Shown here: in pieces, positions 26,254 through 35,334 of the stretch
Position numbering within the stretch: position 1 is the stretch's first letter
Layout: each line of letters begins with the position of its first letter
Assembly: GCF_016862895.1 (NCBI RefSeq)
Contig: NZ_BONV01000040.1
Location: 53,557 to 117,556 of the forward strand
Direction of reading: 5' to 3'
DNA: 64,000 bases
DNA from: Planotetraspora kaengkrachanensis
GTDB lineage: Bacteria; Actinomycetota; Actinomycetes; Streptosporangiales; Streptosporangiaceae
Translations under genes and position numbers: made by a program
The notes under the pieces: model-generated
What the model saw: only the letters and a program-made list of their open reading frames with translations
Databases searched by the model: none
Told to the model about the DNA's origin: nothing

Positions 26254-27260
26254 CGGAGCAGCAGACTTCGGCGGTGCTGGACACGGATTCGGGTGAGGTG
26301 GCGAGGGCTACGGCACCGGCGTCCGACCGGTGGCGCGCGGCCGTCCCGTCGCCGACCGTCCTGGTGCTGATCGGCGCCGCGATCGCGATCGTCGTGGTGG
26401 CGGGCGTCACCAACGACTCGTTCCTCACCGAGGGGAACATGACGAACCTGCTCCGGCAGATGGTCTCCACCGGGCTGCTGGCCCTCGGCATGCTGCTGGT
26501 GATCCTCACCGGTGGGATCGACCTTTCGGTCGGATCGGTGGTGGCGCTCACCGGCATCATGTCGGCCGGCCTGGTGAGCGGACTGCCGCTGCCGCTGGCG
26601 ATCCTCGCGGCGGTCGTCGTCGGTGTGCTGTGCGGAACGGTCAACGGCGCCATGGTCGCGCGGTTCTCACTGGCTCCGTTCGTGGTGACCCTCGCCTCCA
26701 TGACGACGTTCCGAGGGCTCACCTACGTCTACTCCAAGACCCCGATCACTCCGACCACCCCGGACTTCCTGACCCTCGGCTCGCAGAATGTGGGCGCCAT
26801 CCCCATCGCGGCGATCGTCACGCTGGCGATGTTCGCGCTGGGCTGGGTTCTGATCAACCGCACGTCGGCGGGCCGGGCGCTGCTCGGCATCGGCGGCAAC
26901 CGGGAGGCGGTGCGGCTCGCGGGCGTCAAGGTACGGCGTCACCTGGTGCTCGCGTACGCGCTGTCCGGGTTGTGTGCCGGAGTCGCGGGCGTCATCCTCG
27001 CCTCCCGGGTCGGCATCGCTCAGCCGAGCGTCGGCCAGGGCTTCGAACTCGACGCCATCGCCGCCTGCGTGATCGGCGGAGCCAGCCTGTCGGGCGGGCG
27101 CGGCACCATCGGCGGCACCCTCGCCGGCGTCGTCCTGCTCGGGCTCATCGACAACCTGCTCAGCCTCTACGACGTGCAGAGCTACTGGCAGCAGGTACTG
27201 AAGGGGCTCATCATCGCGGTCGCGATCCTCGTGCGCCGAGGTGAACGGCAGAACACCTAG
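26250..27260 (+). CDS. Sugar ABC transporter permease, RbsC-type
   Basis: This 336-residue permease has 8-10 hydrophobic segments. Family motifs include ILTGGIDLSVGSVVALTG, GTVNGAMVARFSLAPFVVTLA (in part), the GxxxxGGNREAVRLAGV cytoplasmic loop and ACVIGGASLSGGRGTI(GG)TLAG. A cytosolic N-tail of about 35 residues precedes the first span. The ATG overlaps the RbsA-type stop. The binding-protein gene lies 92 nt downstream. Confidence 0.96.
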   Translation: MTEQQTSAVLDTDSGEVARATAPASDRWRAAVPSPTVLVLIGAAIAIVVVAGVTNDSFLTEGNMTNLLRQMVSTGLLALGMLLVILTGGIDLSVGSVVALTGIMSAGLVSGLPLPLAILAAVVVGVLCGTVNGAMVARFSLAPFVVTLASMTTFRGLTYVYSKTPITPTTPDFLTLGSQNVGAIPIAAIVTLAMFALGWVLINRTSAGRALLGIGGNREAVRLAGVKVRRHLVLAYALSGLCAGVAGVILASRVGIAQPSVGQGFELDAIAACVIGGASLSGGRGTIGGTLAGVVLLGLIDNLLSLYDVQSYWQQVLKGLIIAVAILVRRGERQNT

Positions 27261-27352
27261 CCGCACCGCCACACCGTCCCCCCATGTCTTCGTCCCCCCG
27301 TCGCCTCGTTCCTCGTGTCGTGAGGCGTCCATCCCACCATGAAGGAAAAACC

Positions 27353-28333
27353 ATGAAGAAGATTGCCGGATGTGCTCTCGTGGGCGCGCTCGCACTGTCG
27401 CTCGCAGCGTGCGGAGGCTCCGATGGCAACGGAGGTGACAACGGCGGAGGCGCCGCGAAGAAGACCCTGACCATCGGCATCGCGAACTTCAGCCTCCAGG
27501 CGCCGTACTTCATCGCGATGGCCAAGGCCATCGAGACCGAGGCCAAGACCTACAGCAACGTCAAGGTGATCAGCACGGACGCGCAGGGGGACGCGGCGAA
27601 GCTGACCACGAACGTCAACGACCTGCTGACCCAGAAGGTGGACGGGATCATCATCTCCGGCGGGCCGCTGAACGCCGCGCCCGCCGCGATGAACGCGATC
27701 GAGCAGAAGAACATCCCGTCGATCTTGGTGGACCGCAAGTTCGCCGGTGGTCAGTACACCAGCTGGATCGGTCCCAACAACACCCAGATCGGGCAGGGCG
27801 ACGGCCAGTACATCGCCGATCGGCTGAAGGGCAACGGCACTCTCGCCGTCATCACGGGCGGCCCGGCTGACAACACCATCGGCCTGGACCGCACGAACGG
27901 CCTGCTCGGCGTGGTCAAGCAGTCGCCCGGTATCACGGTCGTGACCGCTCCCGACTTCGGGGGGTGGAGCTCCGACGGCGGCCTGAAGGTGATGGAGAAC
28001 CTCCTCGCCAAGAACAAGCACATCGACGCGGTGTTCTGCGAGAACGACGCGATGTGCCTCGGCGCGCAGAAGGCGATCGGCGACGCCGGGCGGACCAGCG
28101 AGATGTTCCTCGTCGCCGCCGACGGTCAGAAGGAGGCGTTGGCGGCCATCGCGAGCGGCTCGAACTACGCCGCCACCGCGGTCAACAACGCCGACACGAT
28201 CGGCCGCGCGGGCCTGGACCGGATGATGGCGGTGCTCGCGGGGGCCGAGCCCAGCAAGGACACCCCCTTGGAGGCCCCGCTGGTCACCAAGGACAACGTG
28301 GACCGGTACAGCAACCCGGACAGCATCTTCTGA
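27353..28333 (+). CDS. Sugar ABC transporter substrate-binding lipoprotein, RbsB-type
   Basis: The product is 326 residues. The signal peptide ends in a classic lipobox LAACGGSDG with Cys near residue 20, then a Gly/Asn-rich linker. The periplasmic-binding fold (family 4) shows TQKVDGIIISGGP, the hinge VFCENDAMCLGA and the C-terminal NNADTIGRAGLDRM. AAGGA before ATG 27353 sets the start. It is extracellular and feeds the RbsC-type permease. A degraded relative lies at 32289-32421. Confidence 0.95.
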   Translation: MKKIAGCALVGALALSLAACGGSDGNGGDNGGGAAKKTLTIGIANFSLQAPYFIAMAKAIETEAKTYSNVKVISTDAQGDAAKLTTNVNDLLTQKVDGIIISGGPLNAAPAAMNAIEQKNIPSILVDRKFAGGQYTSWIGPNNTQIGQGDGQYIADRLKGNGTLAVITGGPADNTIGLDRTNGLLGVVKQSPGITVVTAPDFGGWSSDGGLKVMENLLAKNKHIDAVFCENDAMCLGAQKAIGDAGRTSEMFLVAADGQKEALAAIASGSNYAATAVNNADTIGRAGLDRMMAVLAGAEPSKDTPLEAPLVTKDNVDRYSNPDSIF

Positions 28334-28380
28334 GCCGTCCGCCGTTGTGCCGTACCGATATCGGGAGTGAGGAAGCCGGC

Positions 28381-29370
28381 GTGATCCAAGACGACACCGA
28401 CCCCGCGAGCAGCGAAGGGACGCCCGTCCTCGTCGCCGTGGGGGAGGGGCTGCTGGAGGTGGGCGTGCGTGACGACCTTCCCTCCGACTACCTCGGCCGG
28501 GGTTTCGGGGGGGACGTCGCCAACGTGGCCGTCATGGCGGCCCGGATGGGCATCCGAGCCAGACTGCTGACCCGCCTTGGCGCGGACACGCCGGGCCGCC
28601 TGCTGCTGGACTTCTGGCGGCGTGCGAACCTGGACGTCGACCGGGTCGCCGTCGATCCGTCCGCTCCCACCGGAATGTACGTCAACGCGGTGCGGCACGG
28701 CGGGCACACCTTCGGCTACTACCGGTCCGGCTCGGCGGCGACGCGGCTCAGCCCGGCGGACGTGGACGGGCGCCTGCTGGACGGCGCCGGGGCGCTGCAC
28801 GTCAGCGGAATCTCGCTGGCGATCTCCAGCAGTGCCGCCCTGGCTGCCGAGCGGGCGGCCGAACTGGCCCGCGACAGTGGCGTCACGGTGACCTTCTGCG
28901 TCAACCACCGCCTGATGCTGCGCCCCGACACCGACCGGAACCTCGCGTTCGCCCGCGCCGCCGACATCGTGATCCTGTCCAGCGAGGACGCTCGCGCGAT
29001 GCTCGACACGGACCATCCCGACCGGATCAGGTCCGCGCTGGGGGAGGGGCCGCAGGAGATCGTGCTGACCGACGGCCCGGCCGGGGCGGTGGTGCTGACC
29101 GACGGTGAGATCCATCGCGTCGTGGCGCCGCAGGTCGTGGTCGTCGACACTGCGGGGGCCGGCGACGCGCTGGCCGGCACCTACCTGGCCGGACGGCTCG
29201 CAGGGACGGCACCACCCGACGCGCTCGAGTCGGCCGTGGTCGCCGGGGCGCTGTCGTGCCGGTGGCCCGGCTGCGCCAGGTCCTATCCGACCGCCGAGGA
29301 GGTCGCGCGGGTTCGGGCAGGTGCGTCCCCCGACGTCGAGCCACAGCTGTCCTCCAGCGAATCCGCCTGA
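28381..29370 (+). CDS. PfkB-family carbohydrate kinase
   Basis: This 329-residue sugar kinase has the N-terminal signature GFGGDVANVAVMAARMG and the C-terminal catalytic signature DTAGAGDALAGTYLAG with the base Asp. Closest in style to 2-keto-3-deoxygluconate kinases. GTG 28381 has GAGGAAG upstream. Position right after the RbsB-type gene suggests it phosphorylates the imported or oxidised sugar. With the aldehyde dehydrogenase this outlines a sugar-acid route, which is inference. Confidence 0.9.
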   Translation: MIQDDTDPASSEGTPVLVAVGEGLLEVGVRDDLPSDYLGRGFGGDVANVAVMAARMGIRARLLTRLGADTPGRLLLDFWRRANLDVDRVAVDPSAPTGMYVNAVRHGGHTFGYYRSGSAATRLSPADVDGRLLDGAGALHVSGISLAISSSAALAAERAAELARDSGVTVTFCVNHRLMLRPDTDRNLAFARAADIVILSSEDARAMLDTDHPDRIRSALGEGPQEIVLTDGPAGAVVLTDGEIHRVVAPQVVVVDTAGAGDALAGTYLAGRLAGTAPPDALESAVVAGALSCRWPGCARSYPTAEEVARVRAGASPDVEPQLSSSESA

Positions 29371-29514
29371 CCGCCGCCGAACCCTCCGTCCACCGGCCGC
29401 CTTTCTACCGAACCGCCGGCTCTGATCCGTATCCCCCAGCTCGCACTTCTTCAGCGGACGTGGTCGGCCCCGGTGCCCGCCAGGTCTGGACGGAGAAGTC
29501 GGCCGAAAAAGCCA

Positions 29515-29544
29515 CCGGAGCCCGGTCTGCACACCGGGCTCCGG
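29515..29544 (+). terminator. Hairpin between the kinase gene and the next secreted-protein gene
   Basis: CCGGAGCCCGGT and ACCGGGCTCCGG form a perfect 12-bp stem with loop CTGCAC. It lies 145 nt after the kinase stop but only 26 nt before the next ATG (29571), so it is either an operon terminator with a very compact downstream start or a leader hairpin. Confidence 0.7.
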
Positions 29545-29570
29545 GACCACCCCTCATGGGAGAGGACAAC

Positions 29571-32240
29571 ATGAACAGTCAGTTTAACCGGACGCGCCCG
29601 CGCGGCGCGGCCCTCGCTCTGGCGGTGGCCTTGACCGCGGCGGCCGGAACGGTCGTGTCGCTGTCGCAGCCGGTGCTGGCCCAGTCCCAGCATTCGGAGC
29701 AGCCTTCGCTGCGCGTCAGCAAGGTGTCCTCGGTCGACGACAAGTCGATCGACATCACCTTCAACAAGGCGCTCGGGTCGGACATCTTGCAGTTCACCGC
29801 GGCCAACTCGGCGTACGCGGCCCAGTACATCAAGGTCAGCGGCGGCGTTGCCGGCGGCGCGGACGCGGCGCTCGACGGCCGGCCGCTCTCGCAGATCGCG
29901 GGCACGACCGTCCGTCCCGTGGACACTTCAGACCACCGGACACTGAGGGTGGTGCTGGGTGCCGACGCCACGCTCGACGGCCACACCTACGAGCTGTGGT
30001 TCGACGGCGGAAGTGACAAGCTCGGTGACTTGTTCTTCCGGTCCGCGGACGGCGGCGTGCTGCCCGGCTCGTCGACGAAGCAGTCCAAGTTCCGCGGGAC
30101 CTCCCAGGACGCCGCGCTCGCAACCGTCTCGTCCGCCAAGCAGGTGGACTCGCGCACGGTCGACGTCACGTTCGCCGGGACGGTCTGGTCGGGGATGCCG
30201 GTCGGCGCCTACACCGGAACGACCATCACGCTCACGAGTGGCGACTCGTCCGTCCACCCGGTGTATGTGGAAAGCCTCGCCGGAACCAGCCAGCGCGGTT
30301 ACCGGCTGTACTTCGGCGCCGACCTGAACAGCGACGCCTCTTACCAGTTGTCTCTCGGCGCCGGTCTGAGACTGACGACGAGCGCGGGACCGGCCACCGC
30401 CGAGGTCGTCGCGACCGTCGCGGGCGGCGGTGGCGCCTACGCGGCTCCGAAGATCGCCGGTGCCGAGGTCGGGGCGTCCGGCGACACGATCGAGGTCCGC
30501 TTCAGCCACCGGATCGCCAAGGCCGGCGACCTCGGGGTGAAGGAGACCAAGACCGGAGTGAGCGGCACCAACGTCACGGCCGATCAGGTCCGCGGGCTGC
30601 TGCGCTTCACCGGCCTCACCACCACCTCGGGCCGGGACGTGAGCCAGGCGCTGCGCGACGACGCGGCGTACTTCCCTGACGCCTCCACCCTCGTGATCAA
30701 GCTGGACAGCGGGCAGACCCTCAGGGCCGGCGCGCACGGGAGGGTGGCGCTGGTCCAGGGGGCTGTCACCGACGTCACCGGCACCGCCAGCACGAGCACC
30801 GCATCCGTGTCCGTTGAGGCCCCGAGGCACTTCACCTCGCCGGGTACCGGCTTCAACTCGAACGGCCCGGATTACCTCAAGGTCGACACACACGCCACCA
30901 CCGTCTTCGAGCGCTACGACTACAAGGTCAGCGACGACGGTGTGTCCGTCCGATCGGACGGCGTGGCCAACAAGGTGGTCGGGCAGACCATCAAGACCAT
31001 CGAGGTGGAGAACAAGTACATCAAGGCGACGTTCGCACCCAGCTACGGCGGCCGTCTCCTCTCGATCATCTACAAGCCGACCGGGCACGATCTGCTCTAC
31101 ACCAACCCCGTCGGCACCCCGTACGGGTTCTCCAGCGCGGCGCCCGGGACCCCCGGCAACTCGCCGTTCTACCAGAACTGGCTGATGGTGTACGGCGGTG
31201 TGTTCCCGACGCTCACCGAAGCCGAGCACGGCAAGTACTGGAATGTGCCGTGGGACTACAAGATCGACCAGAGTAACGGCAAGTTCTCGCTCACCATGAC
31301 CAAGACCGACGACGTCGACTACCCGTTCAAGCCCTCCAAGTACGTGCACGGCGCCACCGGCATCAAGACGTCCGTCACCTACTCCGTGGACGCGCGCAAG
31401 CCGACCGTCGACATGGCGGTCAGCCTGAACAACCCGAACGCGGAGGACAAGCAGTTCGAGTACTGGACGTGCACGACGCTCGCGCCGGGCGCCCCGTCGA
31501 CCTCGGGATCCCCGACGATGTCGGTCGTCTCGCCGGTCAAGACGGTCTACCGCGACCCGGGCTACAAGTGGATGGAGAGCGTCGAGCAGCCCGCCGGTCC
31601 CGCGGGCTCCGGCCTGCTCAAGCTGGACAAGCTCAAGCAGATGTCCAACTGGACCAATTCGGGTATCGCCTACGGCCAGGACCTGGCCACCATGCGGCAG
31701 GGCAACTGGTGGGGCGTCGTCAACCACGAGAACGACGAGGGCGTCATCCGGGTCGGCGACAACACCAAGACCCCCGGCATGAAGTTCTGGGAGTGGGGCC
31801 AGAACGGTTCCTTCGACACCAACGTCTACAGCAAGGGCAACTCGGCCCGCCCCTACATCGAGTTGTGGGCCGGCGCGTCCCTGAAGTTCTTCACCCCCGC
31901 CACGCTCAAGGCCGGGCAGACCCTGTCGTGGACGGAGACGTTCCTGCCGACGATGGACCTCGGCGACGTCACCAACGCGAACACCAACGGCGCCGCGGAC
32001 GTCAAGGTGGACGCGTCGGGCAACGTCACCAGCAGGCTGTTCTCGACCGCGATCGGGCAGCGGCTGCACGCGACCCTGGTCGACGCCGCGACCGGCAAGA
32101 CGCTGGACGAGAGCAGCTTCACCGGGACGGTGAACACCGCGGTCAAGCTCAAGGGCAAGGTCGCGCCAGGCGCCCAGGCCCGCCTCGTACTCACCGACGC
32201 CAAGGGCGCCACCCTGCTCACGGCCGAGTCCGGCACCTGA
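29571..32240 (+). CDS. Secreted DUF5107-like protein with N-terminal SbsA/Ig-like domains
   Basis: The product is 889 residues with a signal peptide (ALALAVALTAAAGTVVSLSQPVLAQS). Three Ig-like SbsA-type repeats (residues about 45-420) contain IDITFNKAL, DVTFAGTVW and EVRFSHRIA strands. The C-terminal half (from about 440) resembles the DUF5107/galactose-mutarotase-like fold: YGGRLLSIIYKPTGHDLLYTNP and the late WTETFLPTMDLG. Function is unknown, but this fold binds or processes carbohydrates. AGAGGA lies before ATG 29571. Confidence 0.78.
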   Translation: MNSQFNRTRPRGAALALAVALTAAAGTVVSLSQPVLAQSQHSEQPSLRVSKVSSVDDKSIDITFNKALGSDILQFTAANSAYAAQYIKVSGGVAGGADAALDGRPLSQIAGTTVRPVDTSDHRTLRVVLGADATLDGHTYELWFDGGSDKLGDLFFRSADGGVLPGSSTKQSKFRGTSQDAALATVSSAKQVDSRTVDVTFAGTVWSGMPVGAYTGTTITLTSGDSSVHPVYVESLAGTSQRGYRLYFGADLNSDASYQLSLGAGLRLTTSAGPATAEVVATVAGGGGAYAAPKIAGAEVGASGDTIEVRFSHRIAKAGDLGVKETKTGVSGTNVTADQVRGLLRFTGLTTTSGRDVSQALRDDAAYFPDASTLVIKLDSGQTLRAGAHGRVALVQGAVTDVTGTASTSTASVSVEAPRHFTSPGTGFNSNGPDYLKVDTHATTVFERYDYKVSDDGVSVRSDGVANKVVGQTIKTIEVENKYIKATFAPSYGGRLLSIIYKPTGHDLLYTNPVGTPYGFSSAAPGTPGNSPFYQNWLMVYGGVFPTLTEAEHGKYWNVPWDYKIDQSNGKFSLTMTKTDDVDYPFKPSKYVHGATGIKTSVTYSVDARKPTVDMAVSLNNPNAEDKQFEYWTCTTLAPGAPSTSGSPTMSVVSPVKTVYRDPGYKWMESVEQPAGPAGSGLLKLDKLKQMSNWTNSGIAYGQDLATMRQGNWWGVVNHENDEGVIRVGDNTKTPGMKFWEWGQNGSFDTNVYSKGNSARPYIELWAGASLKFFTPATLKAGQTLSWTETFLPTMDLGDVTNANTNGAADVKVDASGNVTSRLFSTAIGQRLHATLVDAATGKTLDESSFTGTVNTAVKLKGKVAPGAQARLVLTDAKGATLLTAESGT

Positions 32241-32247
32241 TCGCAGT

Positions 32248-32275
32248 CGCCCGCCGGCGCGATCCGCGGCGGGCG
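32248..32275 (+). terminator. Hairpin after the DUF5107-like gene
   Basis: CGCCCGCC and GGCGGGCG form an 8-bp stem 7 nt after the stop codon at 32240. No T-run. Confidence 0.65.
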
Positions 32276-32288
32276 ACGCATCGTCTGG

Positions 32289-32421
32289 ATCTACGCCGTC
32301 ACCAGGGTGAACAGCGCCGACCAGATCGGCCGCCTCGGGCTCGACCAGGCCATCAAGGTGCTCTGACGGCGAGGAGGTGGACAAGGACACGCTGGTCGAG
32401 TCGTCACAGACCACCAAGGAG
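32289..32421 (+). pseudogene. Remnant of an RbsB-type binding protein (C-terminal end, frameshifted)
   Basis: In frame from 32289 the DNA reads NSADQIGRLGLDQAIKVL, the standard C-terminal segment of ribose-type binding proteins, then hits TGA at 32364. Skipping one T there restores DGEEVDKDTLVESS and SQTTKE, the normal continuation. The rest of the gene is absent. This is a relic of another sugar importer, related to but not copied from 27353-28333. Confidence 0.75.
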
Positions 32422-32578
32422 CACGCAGGAGCACATCCACAAGGGCACGTTCCGACAGCTGTGCCGGACGGGGCGGCAGTCACTGCGCCGGCGGCGATCC
32501 GGCGGAACGGGCACTGAGCAAGGCAAGCACCTGAACCTGGGCTTGTACGACAACAAGCAGGATTTCAAGGAGATGCCA

Positions 32579-33997
32579 GTGCGTAGTAAGCGAACACTGA
32601 GGACCGGTATCGCCGGACTCGTCATCGCGGCGACCGCGATCCCGGGCGTGAGCGTCCCGGCCACGGCGGCCACGCACAGCGAGCCGGCGGCGGCCACCGC
32701 CAAGTGGAAACTGAAGTACTCGGAGGATTTCCAAGGCCGCGAGAAGGACCTGAACACGGACTCGAGTCCGTGGATCCGCTGGACCGGTGACCAGCCCGTC
32801 GACACGATCATGGACGACTACGGGGACTGGTGGAAGAACGACTACGGTCCCGGCATGCAAGCGGCGCTGAGCAGCTACGCGACGTACCGCAAGCAGGTGC
32901 CGTTCGGCAAGGACGGCTGGCTGACCGCCTCATTATCGGCCCGCGACTGGGACAAGAACGGCACTCCGGAGCGGCCGCCGACCATCTCGACCGAGAAGGC
33001 GAAGGGCGGCAACGTTCTTAAGATCAATTCACCGGATTCCTACGACGGCGCGCTCATCACCACCACGCAGAAACTGCCGCCCGAATACCGTCTCGAGTAC
33101 CACCTCAAGACGCTCGACTTCGGCGGCGAGCGCAACGGCAGCATCTTCTACGACGGCAAAGAGAACGGCTACACGCCCGTTGCCGGCGAGTGCAAGACGC
33201 AGTTCCCGTACGCCGAGGGCATCGGGACCAAGGGGTGGAACAGCCAGATCACGACAAATCCGTGTGACTGGCAGAGCGTGACGAACGGTCCCTTCGGATA
33301 CAACGCCTTCCACCTGCTCGGCATCGTCGACTTCTCGAACCCGCAGCCGGCGAACCTGCACTTCTGGCACTACCGGCGGAAGATTCTCATGGACTCGTTC
33401 GCCCAGCACCCGGACCGGATCGGCACGGGAAGCGGCGGGCGCATCTGTGACCCGACGACCAACACGTACTACCCGATCCGCGACAGCACCAACAACATCA
33501 TCGACATGTGGATCAACGGCCTGCCGAACTACAAGCCTGGCAAGGGCGGAATCACCGGCAACTCGCAGTGGTTCATGACCACCTGTTCCGACGGTGTCGC
33601 CGAGCCGGTGTCGCCGTCCGCGGCGGCAGAGATGATCCCCGAACTGATGCCGAACAGCGACTACGTCTTCGCCGTCGAGCGGGACAAGACCGGCTACACC
33701 GAAGAGGTCACCGGAACGTTCCTGCACGGCGGGCACCAGACGATCCGCTTCCACCGGGACTTCGTCGTCGACAACGTGCCGATCTGGCACTACAACAACA
33801 CGCCCGATCAGTACGACGGCCGCTACAACGGCACTCTCGTACAGAACGGGGTCTACAACCAGCAGGAGTGGCCGGACCAGTGGCCGGCCGGCTCGGGTTA
33901 CCCCGACTTCCCCGTGATCGGCGACCCGTACACCGACGCTGGTGAGGGTACCGCGACGATCGACTCGATCAAGCTGTACGTCCCCAAGAACAAATAG
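32579..33997 (+). CDS. Secreted protein of unknown function, probable ConA-like glycan-active fold
   Basis: The product is 472 residues. GTG 32579 is chosen because AAGGAG ends 6 nt before it; the ATG at 32573 is too close to that site. A signal peptide precedes KWKLKYSEDFQGR, an opening similar to lectin/GH16-like beta-sandwich proteins. Aromatic-rich stretches (WIRWTGDQP, HFWHYRRKILMDSF, IWHYNNTPDQYDGRYNG) suggest carbohydrate binding. Cysteines occur in pairs compatible with disulfides outside the cell. I do not recognise a named family. Confidence 0.75.
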   Translation: MRSKRTLRTGIAGLVIAATAIPGVSVPATAATHSEPAAATAKWKLKYSEDFQGREKDLNTDSSPWIRWTGDQPVDTIMDDYGDWWKNDYGPGMQAALSSYATYRKQVPFGKDGWLTASLSARDWDKNGTPERPPTISTEKAKGGNVLKINSPDSYDGALITTTQKLPPEYRLEYHLKTLDFGGERNGSIFYDGKENGYTPVAGECKTQFPYAEGIGTKGWNSQITTNPCDWQSVTNGPFGYNAFHLLGIVDFSNPQPANLHFWHYRRKILMDSFAQHPDRIGTGSGGRICDPTTNTYYPIRDSTNNIIDMWINGLPNYKPGKGGITGNSQWFMTTCSDGVAEPVSPSAAAEMIPELMPNSDYVFAVERDKTGYTEEVTGTFLHGGHQTIRFHRDFVVDNVPIWHYNNTPDQYDGRYNGTLVQNGVYNQQEWPDQWPAGSGYPDFPVIGDPYTDAGEGTATIDSIKLYVPKNK

Positions 33998-34017
33998 ACC
34001 CAACGAGGAAATCGAGC

Positions 34018-34044
34018 AGGAGGGTCGGGTCGCCCGATCCTCCT
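34018..34044 (+). terminator. Hairpin after the secreted protein gene
   Basis: AGGAGGGTCGGG pairs with CCCGATCCTCCT (one mismatch) around loop TCG, 20 nt after the stop at 33997. Confidence 0.65.
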
Positions 34045-34096
34045 CTCCTACCACCGGACAAAACCGACCGGCGACGGCAGGCCGGCACGACTACAT

Positions 34097-34757
34097 GTGC
34101 GGTGGATGCGTCTGGACGGCCTCAAGCGCGAAGGACGGCTTCAACGAGGCGATTTTCGCGGCGGTGCTGCCCAAGGCACAGTGCGAGTCCGTGGCCGAAA
34201 TCGAGGAGCCGTTAGGCGGATTCGTCGAGGGTGCCACGTACGACGAGACGAGCTTCGCATGCGACCCGCTCGCTCGGGCGACTTCAACGGGTCCGAACAC
34301 GTGGTTAAGATCGTGTCTGGTCGCGACTGGCGAAGGTGGACAACCACCGGGAAGCGGCCGCCTTCTCGCGTACGTGTCGACCGCCTGGGCGCCTGCGGTG
34401 CGTGCACTCGCTTTCCGCCCGAACATCCGCCTTCAGGATCGAGTCAACTGGCAGATCCGCTTCATCGAGGGCGACCTGACCACGGATGAGCATCTGCGCC
34501 TGTCAGAGGCGCTCTGGTCGCCCGCGCCCGAACTGACGGACGAGCAGCGCGCAACGTGGCTCGCGACCTTGGACGAGGTAGCGTTCGTCTCAGATGGTGC
34601 TCTGCCGTTCCGCGATAACGTCGACCACGCCCACCGACACGGCGTCCGCTACATCGCCGAACCTGGTGGTTCGATCCGGTCAGCGGAAGTGCAAGACGCC
34701 TGCCAGGAGCATCGGATCGTTCTCGCCCACACTGGTCTACGACTGTTCCACCATTGA
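34097..34757 (+). pseudogene. Degraded AICAR formyltransferase (PurH C-domain, eukaryote-like type)
   Basis: The last 80 codons read PELTDEQRATWLATL, FRDNVDHAHRHGVRYIA, EPGGSI and the terminal ILAHT/LRLFHH-type end (VLAHTGLRLFHH). This is the C-terminus of bifunctional or stand-alone AICAR transformylases. Upstream, similarity jumps between frames (SRVRVDRLGACGA in the neighbouring frame resembles the SRxxxxRLA motif) and the active-site region is lost. No start with a ribosome site is evident. It is best read as a frameshifted, 5-prime-truncated relic; a working purH must be elsewhere. Confidence 0.7.
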
Positions 34758-34790
34758 AGTGGCGCCCGAGGGCTGCAGCTGACTGGACAT

Positions 34791-34914
34791 CACGCCCGTG
34801 GTCCGTTCGACTACGAGGGTCGGTTCTACCGGGTCGAGGGGGCGGGGCTGCCCGAGCCGCTCGCCCGGCAACCCTTCCCGGAGATCTACTTCTCCGGCTC
34901 ACGTGATCGACCAG
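34791..34914 (+). pseudogene. Fragment of a luciferase-like FMN-dependent monooxygenase
   Basis: About 40 codons read FDYEGRFYRVEGAGLPEP and QPFPEIYFSGS, the segment seen in alkanesulfonate monooxygenase-type (SsuD) proteins before the sugar-phosphate-like loop. No start, no remainder. It follows the formyltransferase relic by 33 nt. Confidence 0.65.
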
Positions 34915-35334
34915 GACGCGCGTCCGGCTCAGGTGAGGGGCTGGCCCATGCAGGGCTGCCGGGGCGCGGCTGCCGACATCGGCGCTGCATGGCGCCGCCG
35001 TGCCTGTTCTGGTCGCGAACTGCGGCGGCCTCACGAGGCGGGAGTGGCTCCTTCGCGCCGTCCCAGTCACCGGCGCGATCGCCTGGACGTCGTCGTTCTC
35101 AACGGCCGTGTGGTCGGCCTCCCGCAGTCCCGTCGGGGCCCATCCGGCTACTTCCCCGGGTCGTCTCCGGTCATCAGCGTCGTCGCGTAGCGAGATGCCG
35201 GCTGGCCTCTGACCTCCGACGACCTGGCACGTAAGACCTGCCGCGAGCCGGTCACTCACCAAGACATACCCAGCAGGATCTCTAGTTCAGACGCCAACTG
35301 CGGCACGAGCCGCATCGTAAAGGAGTGAAGAAGC
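34915..35334. other. Decayed sequence without an assignable gene
   Basis: Open frames exist but none shows family features. One frame near 35080-35190 contains a plausible protein stretch (RLDVVVLNGRVVGLPQ) that I cannot place. The block continues the relic zone from 34097. Confidence 0.4.
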
